From positions 91,554-155,553 of the forward strand of contig JAIWNI010000067.1 of NCBI GenBank assembly GCA_025331435.1: a stretch of 64,000 nucleotides of DNA. Direction: 5' to 3'. Within the stretch, counting starts at the first letter, position 1. Each line of letters starts with the position of its first letter. A program made the position numbers and the translations under genes. Of this stretch, positions 55,802 through 64,000 are shown piece by piece. The notes under the pieces are model-generated. The model ran no database searches, was not told where the DNA came from, and worked only from the letters and a program-made list of their open reading frames with translations. The DNA comes from Choanephora cucurbitarum. Taxonomy: Eukaryota; Mucoromycota; Mucoromycetes; Mucorales; Choanephoraceae.

Positions 55802-58560
55802 AAGAGTTTCTTTGTTCAAACACGCTTGTGACACTGAGTTAAAATGGCGACTGAGTCTTCAAGAATCTTTCGGCTAAACACTGCTACATCTCTTTGTCAT
55901 GTTAGTATGGTAGTGACAAAGCATGAATATTTTGTTTAACTTTCTTGATAATTCTTTCTGATGACCGGTGCTTTCAAAACCTATTTGGAATATCCTACTG
56001 CCGAATAAGATTTACCCATCGGAAAGGAATGAAAAGACAGCGCAGTTCTTCAAGAAATTCCTTTGAGATACACTGCACTTCATTGGTCATGTTGCTCACT
56101 CAATAATGGTAGTCGAGTGATGCAAACTTACACTTGTTGACCTTATAATCTGAAAATGATATGTTGCATTCCACAATGAAGGTTTTGATCCTATATCCAG
56201 CTGACTTGCACTTTAACATACCAATGGCTTTGGCTCTCTTCTCATGCAATGAAACTTGACTCTAGATAAATAGCTATATGCTTTTGTACTTTTTTTGTTT
56301 ATGCGCACTTCATTGTAATGGGATGATACGTTTTTTTTTCTGTTGGGATTAAGCCAACCAAATATAACTTCTCAAACTACCAACACTGAGCCTTTGTGCA
56401 TTGTAAAACAACTTGCCTTACACAAATGTGTCAAAGACTTATTTCGTGCATCTTTGAGCAGAATGAATTAGACTGCTTTCAAATGAAGAATAAAGAAGAA
56501 AGGAATACAACTTTGTCTATGATCTCCGCGATTCTAGCTGTTTGACCCTGTAATTATTTTACTACTGAGATAAGCCTGTCTTCCCTGTTATAGTCATACC
56601 ATTCTTATGGTGATTGTAGTAGAACATTTATTTGATTGAATCGATCTCTTGGATTGAGGAAGCTATAGTATTGAAGCTGCTTATAGTAATTGAAACGATG
56701 ATACTCGCAAGCTTCGCAAAATCAACATGAGCCTGTTTTTTTTTCATTCTATTGTACTCAACATTATTATCTTTTCTATAAAAACAAAAGGTCGCACTTT
56801 AGTAAGCTCGTTTTCATTGCGATTTGTAATAGAATTCAACTGATAAATATCTCTGATGTCATCTTCAGCACAAGATCGCCTTGGTGTGCATTCTCAAGAG
56901 GCATTCAAGTCTTGTGCTTCCTATATTGCATGTAGCCTTGAGGACAATAAATCAATTTTAACATCTATTTTATGGATACAAGACCGAGAACGAAGCTATC
57001 TCCCTACACCCACATTACTCGTTTTTGTAACGGACATCTTTGTTGTCAATGCCCTTAGCGTATTAGCTCGTCCTCGCACCTTTCTTTGCTCCCTCAGAGT
57101 AAAAACAATATTTTAAGACCGATGAATACAATAAAATAAGCCGATGCTTTGCATTAATTTCAATCAACAAACTTTTGTAACACTAGCCGAGAGATACAGT
57201 GTTAATCTTTGTATGATCACAGTAGCTTCTATGTACGATTCCTCCGTTGTAGAAATTTGTCTATCTGAAAGTGGACGAGAGAAGATATTTGATATCCATT
57301 CTAACTGTTGTCGGATGCTGATGGCATCAATTCCGAATTCGCTTTCCTCAAGGCCGAAGATATTTTTAGAGCTAACATCACAGTCAGCATAATCAAACAC
57401 TCTCCTCAAGGCAGAAAACTACGAGTCAAGTATAGACGAGATGATTTATAAGAATAGAGTGCTTCTCTTTTTTTAAACATCTGGACGAATAGATCTTTTG
57501 CTCTTTTATTCTAATGCGATTTTTTGGATATTGAAAATCTAAGAGATATGTGTATTTTTGGCTTGTTGTGTTTCGCCTCTTTTATTTTTCTCTGTCACTA
57601 AAGGTAGTGAACCCTAAAAATCTACCACAGCAATGACAGAAAGTTCCATAGAGAAAAACAATGTGACAAATTACTTTGACTTAATCAATGCAGGCTTACA
57701 GGTAGCAATGATGATGCATTCCAACTCCATATCAAACAAGCTTCTCTCTACAAGTAATCAAACCAGTAAACAGTAGATATGGATATAGTTCAGACAGCTT
57801 CAAGCAATTATCTACCGCATTAAAGTCATTCAAAGGCCTTTGAGTATAACAAACATAACTTCTGATCACAAGTAGAAAAGAAGAAGTAAAAGCAAAGCAG
57901 CGTTTTTTGAATAGCAAACAACTAAGCGATTTTGCTCGTACTTCGAGTGGCCTAGATATCAATCAATCTAGTAGACTGGTATAGCAAATATTTTGTTTAA
58001 TCGTATTTACATAGTTGCAATCGTTTTTCTTTAGACCAGTTTTCAAAGAAACAAAAGGCATATTCAGATCTGATCAGGAAAATCAAAGGAGCTGATGCTT
58101 ATTTTTATTAAAATCAAGGGAATAATCTAATCAGGTATCAAGTACTTTTAATCAAATTGAAGAACAATATGTAGTGTCTTACTTCATCTATGCCAAGCTT
58201 ATCTTTTTGGTAACCAATGTGTGTACAAAACTGCATTTAAACTAGCTTGGTTCCGTCAGGAAATTCGAGTCTGTAAATAGATTGCCTCGAAAACCAGACT
58301 TCTCTCCTGTCAATCAATGCTCTTTTTAGGGGCAAGACTTGAAACAAAAGTACGCTTAAAGTAGCATAGAATATGATTTCCTAATACGCAAAATGATTTT
58401 ATTGGCGCGCAAACTAAATTTTCGGGAGCGCAAATATTAAACAGCAAGCATAGAATCCTGTATTAGAAAAATGCCAAAATGAATTGTGTATTTTTAGCAA
58501 AAAATAGGAACATAGATTACTCTTTTTTCTCCTTCCCTTCTTGTTTTACATTTATCTTTC
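55802..58560. other. intergenic, no gene supported
   Basis: AT-rich. A pair of coding-like frames on opposite strands at about 57140-57410 (the minus one begins RVFDYADCDVSSKNIFGLEE) and a 46-codon frame at 57634 (+, MTESSIEKNNVTNYFDLINA) have no recognisable family and no splice partners. The last few hundred bases are the ALG5 promoter. Confidence 0.4.
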
Positions 58561-59665
58561 ATGTCATTTATACAGCTTCTGTCAGGCTTAATTACAACAG
58601 TCATAGCATTGGTATTTGAATAGTGTTGTTTTGTATGGCTTGATAACTAAATTCTCCATATTTTAACAGTTTATCGGTTTTCTCTTATTTTGTTCACCAA
58701 AACCTAGAGCAAGAACAAAAAACGAAGAATATTACCGAGATGCAACAGACGAAGAGAAAAAGAAATTACCTAGTCTATTCGATAAAGCCAGTATAACGCT
58801 ATCTTGCATCGTCCCTGCTTTTGATGAGAGTCAGCGTTTACCCAAGATGTTGCAAGAGACAGTGAGCTATTTAAAAGATCTCAAAGACTTGACTTTCGAA
58901 GTCATCATTGTAGACGATGGCAGCCGTGACAAAACTATTGATGTCGCTCTTAAATTTGCCAAGCAATACCCACAAGTTGATATCCGCATATTAGCGTTAG
59001 ATAAAAATAGAGGCAAAGGCGGTGCTGTTACTCAGGTATTTTTTAGAAGCCAGAAATATATGTAGAAGAATCTTATGCATAAATAGGGTATGTTGGCTGC
59101 TCGTGGAGAATACTGTCTTATGGTAGATGCAGACGGCGCAACTCAGTTTTCGGATCTTGGTCAATTATTAAAAGAAATGAAGCGAATTGAAAAGGATGGT
59201 TATGGTATCGTGATTGGATCAAGATCTCATTTGGTAACTACTGAAGCTGTTGTCAAGGTAACATGATGAGCAACAGATTCATCGACAGTAACTAAGCGCT
59301 TAAGAATTCCATAGAGGTCGTTCATTCGTAACTTTCTGATGCGAAGCTTTCATACACTTGTCTATGTACTTGGTATTCGTGGTATTGAAGACACACAGTG
59401 TGGCTTTAAGTTATTTACACGTAAATCAGCTCAGACGATTTTTCCCAACATGCATGTTGAAAGATGGATTTTTGATATTGAATGTCTTATGATTGCCCAA
59501 ATTCAGAAAATGCCTATTGCTGAAGTCCAAGTAACTTGGCATGAAATTGACGGATCTAAAGTGAACTTGATGGTTGATTCTATCAAAATGGCTGTTGATT
59601 TGTTGCTAATTAGAATGAACTATGTGCTTGGTTTTTGGTCTGTCAAAAAAGCAGTTCAACAGTAA
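58561..59665 (+). CDS. ALG5: dolichyl-phosphate beta-glucosyltransferase
   Basis: Transfers glucose from UDP-glucose to dolichyl phosphate on the cytosolic face of the ER, giving the donor for the last steps of N-glycan precursor assembly. Exons 58561-58611, 58670-59035, 59087-59257, 59315-59665; about 312 aa, near the family length. The N-terminus is a membrane anchor ([20 protein letters not shown], split by intron 1). The GT-A domain follows, with [43 protein letters not shown], the DxD-type VDADGATQF, and then [26 protein letters not shown] and [10 protein letters not shown]. It converges on CDC43 with 33 bp between the stop codons. Confidence 0.95.
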
Positions 59666-59698
59666 TAAACAAGACACCTATTTTTTTTTCATATATGT

Positions 59699-60953
59699 TT
59701 ATTGCCCTTTCCAAAACACAGTATTTTCTTTAAGATGTTGGTAAGCAGATGCTGGTACATTAAGTGAGGGCTCAATAGGTTGAATACTAGATTCTTCGCT
59801 AAGCGATAAAGCAGCTATTCCCATATATGAATGCAATAAGTCTAGCAGAATACAAGTTATTAAGTTACATGATACACTTCATTTCTCGGTGCTTTCTTTT
59901 CTTTTTTTTTACCTGGAAATGATTCAGGATCTTTTCCGAATCCACCCATCTTGGGTTGACAATCAAATAAGAATGTCTTCATAACCTCATGGTTAATCAA
60001 TTCATATCCGCCCAGCATCTTTAAAGCAGCTCCTATCCAAAAACAGTAACAGGCATCAGGCAGCTTGTTAGGTCTGCCTTGGAAGCCGGTTATCTGTCGA
60101 GAGAGACACCACTGAATCATGCCTTCCTTGTCCACAATACCTTCTTTCGTTTTATTCATCAAACAGAGTGCAGCCACACCACAAAACGTAGATCCGCCGT
60201 GGGCCTCTTCGTTAGGACACTGAGCTATACCATGCTCGTATGATTGTAGTCGTCTAATCCATAACATAGATTTTTCTACATCTAAACCAGACCAATCATT
60301 CAATATATAGGAGATAGCACAGGCACAAAAGACAAATCGAGCATCCCTTTCAAGACTACCAGATGTGGGTGCTATACTGCCATCATCAGATTGGAGCAAA
60401 GAAAGAGTACGTACGATCGCTTTTCTGTTGACACGGGAAAGATCGTCGCCGAGTAGCAAGAGATTTAAGAGTGCTGTATAAGTATTGGCAATATGGCTTG
60501 AGTCATAATGTTGAAACTCAAGTGTTGTCTATTTTCAAGTTGAAGAGGTTTAATCTCAAGAAAGAAAACAGTCAACATGAGCTTACGGTATGGGGATCGA
60601 AAGGTCTCCCAGACCAAGATGAACCTCGGAAGCCACACATGGCTTCGTTAGGGTCGGGATCTTGACCTGTAGGTAACACTTGTTGAGCATAAATCCACTC
60701 GATCCAGTCTCTCTTATTCTCATCTGACACATTGTTGTCTAGTTCCCCTAGCAAACTCAAACCACCTAATGCAAAGAATGCAAGTGTCATCCTTTCAAAG
60801 GGACGGAAGTTCACTTAGTATACATGTGTGTAGTTTCGTTTCCTTTCTAAAGCATTACCTGTTTGTCTCAGTTTGTGTATAGGGAGTTGGCAGCATGGAC
60901 AAGTTTGACTTGAAGTAGCGAATGTGCTTCTCCCGATTAAATTCCTTTGTCAT
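59699..60953 (-). CDS. CDC43: geranylgeranyltransferase type I beta subunit
   Basis: The catalytic subunit of the prenyltransferase that adds C20 geranylgeranyl to CaaL proteins such as Rho/Cdc42 and G-gamma. Exons on the minus strand: 60953-60859, 60791-60587, 60528-59913, 59841-59699; about 352 aa. Family blocks in order are MTKEFNREKHIRYFKSNL, LAFFALGGLSLLGELD, IEWIYAQQVLP, MCGFRGSSW, HYDSSHIANTYTALL, LLGDDLSRVN, ARFVFCACAISYILNDWSG, SYEHGIAQ, HGGSTFCGVAALCLM, RQITGFQGRPNK with DACYCFWIGA (zinc Cys), and GGFGKDPESFP joined by the last intron to DLLHSYMGIAALSL (zinc His). The zinc ligands Asp, Cys and His are therefore present. The 5' end faces SPT5 across about 740 bp. Confidence 0.94.
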
Positions 60954-61696
60954 TGCTTGTCTCTGGAGAAGGGGTATTGGACTCTGTTGAAAAGAAAAAA
61001 GAGATACAAAGAAGAGAGTAACGAGAATGGAGTTTGAACAAAAGAAGTCGGAGCCTGCTTAAAGCTGTACCTCATTGCATGCAAAGCGGGATATAACAGA
61101 TAGGTCACTAGCAGTTACCTGAATTATGACTAAAGTTTTGTTCTATGACATACCGAAAAAGCGGTAAAGCAATTTTGTCAAGAGATTGTGCTGTTATAAT
61201 AAACTGGCTGGAAATTAGAGACTTACACATCCTCTTTATTGAAGCAGTACTAATCTACAAAATTAATTATAAGTTGATCTCAACGCGAATCGTTTGCCAG
61301 TTCTCAATGTCAAACTACAAGCAAGATACTCAGAATCGAATCTAGTTTATGCTACAATGTTCAATTTTTTGATGATATCGTCTTCCATTGAAATCATTGA
61401 AATCATTGCGACATTGGCTTTCAACTCTAATTTGGCGACTCGCTCTCTGTTTTTCATAAATAGAAATGTTACATTTTTTGAGCAATAAGATAGGAAACAA
61501 AGACACTAATGTCAAGCATTTATGCTACAATTAGACTATCCAACTCTAATTTCTCTTTTTTAGTGTCTCATAAATCCTGCTTAAAATAGAGGGCGAAACT
61601 CAAACAAACGTCACAACACTTCAATCTGTTATAGACTATAGAACAGACAAGACAGCTCTTTTAAATATTTTTTCTTTCTTTCTATCATTATAAGCT
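60954..61696. promoter_or_regulatory. shared divergent promoter region, CDC43/SPT5
   Basis: 743 bp between the start codons of two divergent genes. AT-rich, with no clear open frame. No specific element could be assigned. Confidence 0.5.
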
Positions 61697-64000
61697 ATGG
61701 CTCTTAAACGCTCAGATAGAAGAGAAGACAGAGAGGACGAAGTTCCCTATAACGAAGAGGAAGAAGAGGAAGACGACGACTACGACGAAGACGATGAAGA
61801 TGTGGTATAACAGATAGATTTGCCCTTTGCAACACCACACTAAGCATTTATATAGAGACCTGCAAAGAGAAGACACAATCCTTTCTATTGATGAAATGGC
61901 TATTGTTGATGACGATGATGAAGAAGACGACGATGAAGAATATGGCAAAGAAGGTCAATAAATTGGAAAAAGTGTTGAAACGATCAACTGACACTTTCTT
62001 TAATAGATGGCTTCATTGAAGAAGAAAACGAAGAGCTAACTACAACCAAGACAACATCGCGCCATCTCGAGCTTGATCGCAGAAGAAGAGAAATGGAAGG
62101 CATGGACGACGAGCAAGTGGCCGCCTTTTATGCTGAAAAATATGGTGGACGCAGCAAACCTCAGAGTTTTAAGGATACCGAAGAAGTACCTCAACAACTG
62201 CTACTGCCCAGTGTTAGCGACCCTAATCTTTGGATGGTCAAGTGCAAAGTAAGAGAATAATACAGGCTGTTGTTTATGTCCAGATTGACCTCATTTTATA
62301 TATGTATATGTGATAGCCTGGTAAAGAAAAAGATGTTATTTTTGGTTTGATGAAGAAGTATTTTGATCGACAGAATGGACCTTATCCAATTGATACATTC
62401 TCTGCTTTTGCAAGGGAGACTTTGAAGGGTTATATTTACATTGAAGCTCGTAGACAGGCACACGTTCAAGAAACATTAGCCAATATTCCCAATGTCTACA
62501 TGTCTACTCTAATGCTTGTACCCATCAAAGACATGGTCGACTCAATTACTGTCCAAAAGAAGGAGGTTGAGATTCCCTTGGGTGGTTGGGTTCGCGTGAA
62601 GCGTGGTACTTACGCAGGCGATTTAGCTCAAGTATTAGAGGTATCGGACTCACAAGACTCTGCTCGTGTCAAAGTCGTCCCTCGTCTCGACCTTGAGTCT
62701 TCTCACGAAGACCTACAACAACAGCAATCTGCAGGTGGTAAGCGAAAGAAGGGTGTCCGTGCACCACCTAAGTTGTTCAACCCCGAACGTTTGGCAAACA
62801 GATCCTTGTCAAGTCTCCAAAAGAAGGGTCCTTATTGGGTTTATAACGGAGACCATTACCGTGATGGTTATCTTGAAAAATACATGAAAATTGCTACATT
62901 GCAAGTGGAAGATGTCAATCCTACACTCGATGAAATTGCTCGATTTGCCGGTAATGGTGAATTAAACGGTGAAGAAGGTGAGCGATCAATTGATCTTACT
63001 TCTCTATCCAGCATGGCCATCAACAATGCTCAGGCCTCCACAGTGTTTCAAAATGGCGATGCTGTCAGTGTAACTGAAGGTGACATGATTCACAGTTGGG
63101 GTACGGTTGAGAGTGTCAATGATACACAGGTAACTGTCTCTCTGGAAGTAGAGGGCTTGAGGAAGCGTGTGACTTTACCTGCCAGACAGCTTCGTAAACG
63201 CTTTAAGGAAGGTGATCATGTCAAGGTGATTAATGGCCGCTTCAAGGACGAAAGCGGTATGGTTCTCAATATTCAAGACAACATTGTTACTTTATTGTCA
63301 GATGCTTCCTTAAAAGAAGTGCGTGTGTTTGCAAAGGATTTGAGAGAAGCAGCTGAAGTGATGTTTGGCAAAACTGTAATCGGCAATTACGAGCTGCATG
63401 ATTTAGTTCAATTGGATTTCTATACAGTGGGTGTAATTGTAAAAGTTAACCGCGACTCTTTCCAAGTCTTGACTCAAAATGGCGAAATGCGTACCGTCCA
63501 ACCACACCAAATCACCAACAAGCGAGATAGTAACAAGGCTGTAGCCACAGATGCTAACGGAAACAGCATTCGTTCAGGCGATACGGTTATGGAAGTAGGC
63601 GATAAGCGTACCTGCTCTATCCTACATCTCTATCGCCATCTTGCATTTTTGCATTCTCGAGAACACTCAGAGAATTTTGGTGTCTGGGTCACCAACACTC
63701 GCTCTATTGTGAGCGCTACCACACGTAGCCGAAGTCTAGCTCAACCAAAGTTACAAAATCCTCCTTACAACAATGGTTATGGCAGAGATGATCGAGGTGC
63801 CAATGGTCATGGATTTGATGGTCGTGGTGGCCGTGGTGGCGCTAGAGGGGGCCGTGGTGGTGCTTATGGAGGCCGTGGAGGCCGTGGTGGTAGAGACAAT
63901 TTAGTAGATCCAAGACAGTTCGTATCTCTCAAGGCCCACACAAGGGTTATATCGTATTGTCAAGGAAGCAACTAAACAGGCACGTGTGAACTGCATACAA
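61697..64000 (+). CDS. SPT5: transcription elongation factor SPT5, 3' end outside window
   Basis: The DSIF subunit (with Spt4) that clamps RNA polymerase II. Exon 1 is 61697-61804 (acidic, EEEEEEDDDYDEDDEDV), exon 2 ends at 61953, exon 3 is 62007-62248 and exon 4 starts at 62317. After the acidic N-terminus come DGFIEEENEEL and the NGN domain (LWMVKCKPGKEKDVIFGLM, ARRQAHVQETLANIPNVY). KOW segments follow, with GGWVRVKRGTYAGDLAQVLE, FKEGDHVKVINGRFKDESGM and SGDTVMEVGDKRTCSILHLY. A Gly/Arg-rich linker (GGRGGARGGRGGAYG) is next, then the start of another KOW. Exon 2 does not join exon 1 in phase. Beyond 63905 the conserved KOW (KTVRISQGPHKGY, then IVKEATKQARV) appears only in the other two frames, so indels are present. 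The stop at 63973-63975 is therefore probably not the real end. Confidence 0.88.

Noticed and set aside
59890..59912. C-terminal KKKEKKAPRNEVYHVT tail on CDC43
   Set aside because: This is the start of an intron (GTAAAAAA...); splicing to 59841 restores the conserved zinc-His region.
63905..63916. An 11-nt intron rescuing the SPT5 frame
   Set aside because: Far too short for a spliceosomal intron; an indel is more likely.

Overview
The window is nuclear DNA from a filamentous early-diverging fungus, most likely Mucoromycota/Mucorales. The signs are AT-rich intergenic DNA, many short spliceosomal introns (about 50-80 nt), a fungal Zn(II)2Cys6 regulator, fungal-type housekeeping genes, and a mobile-element mix of DIRS tyrosine-recombinase retroelement, MULE, Tc1/mariner and an OrfB/Fanzor-like remnant. 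No species can be named from sequence alone. Gene models were built by hand from conserved domains, splice signals and reading phase; all identities rest on remembered family features, not searches.

Layout. 1-3.6 kb: decayed mobile DNA (Tc1/mariner-like transposase, a 60-bp inverted-repeat pair, an OTU-protease fragment). 3.6-16.5 kb: dense genes: HID1 (+), anthranilate synthase I (-), a GNAT acetyltransferase (-), a VC0807-type membrane protein (-), an aftiphilin-like protein (-), RAB7/YPT7 (-), a decayed gene and a small helical protein (+). 17.6-25 kb: a Zn2Cys6 regulator (+), casein kinase 2 beta (+) and a bHLH factor (-). 25-31.3 kb: gene-poor AT-rich DNA. 31.3-34.3 kb: mitochondrial dynamin MGM1/OPA1 (-). 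34.3-41.7 kb: no recognisable gene, with a strongly pyrimidine-biased top strand. 41.7-55.8 kb: a mobile-element zone with a nearly intact DIRS element (left ITR, gag-like, RT-RNase H, tyrosine recombinase, internal complementary region, right ITR), an unidentified decayed gene, a broken MULE with terminal repeats, one host gene (three-RRM protein, -), a Tc1-type HTH fragment and an OrfB/Fanzor-like zinc-ribbon remnant. 58.5-64 kb: dense genes again: ALG5 (+), geranylgeranyltransferase-I beta (-), and SPT5 (+, running off the window).

Themes. Three convergent pairs are packed almost stop-to-stop (HID1/TRP2 39 bp, CKB/bHLH 9 bp, ALG5/CDC43 33 bp), while two blocks of 6-7 kb hold no gene. HID1, the aftiphilin-like protein and RAB7 all act in Golgi/endosome/vacuole traffic but lie on different strands and need not be co-regulated. 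Two genes (HID1, RAB7) need GC-AG introns. SPT5 can only be read by assuming small indels, which suggests sequence errors or a damaged copy. The most unusual items are the textbook DIRS-1 terminal architecture and the OrfB/Fanzor-like remnant.
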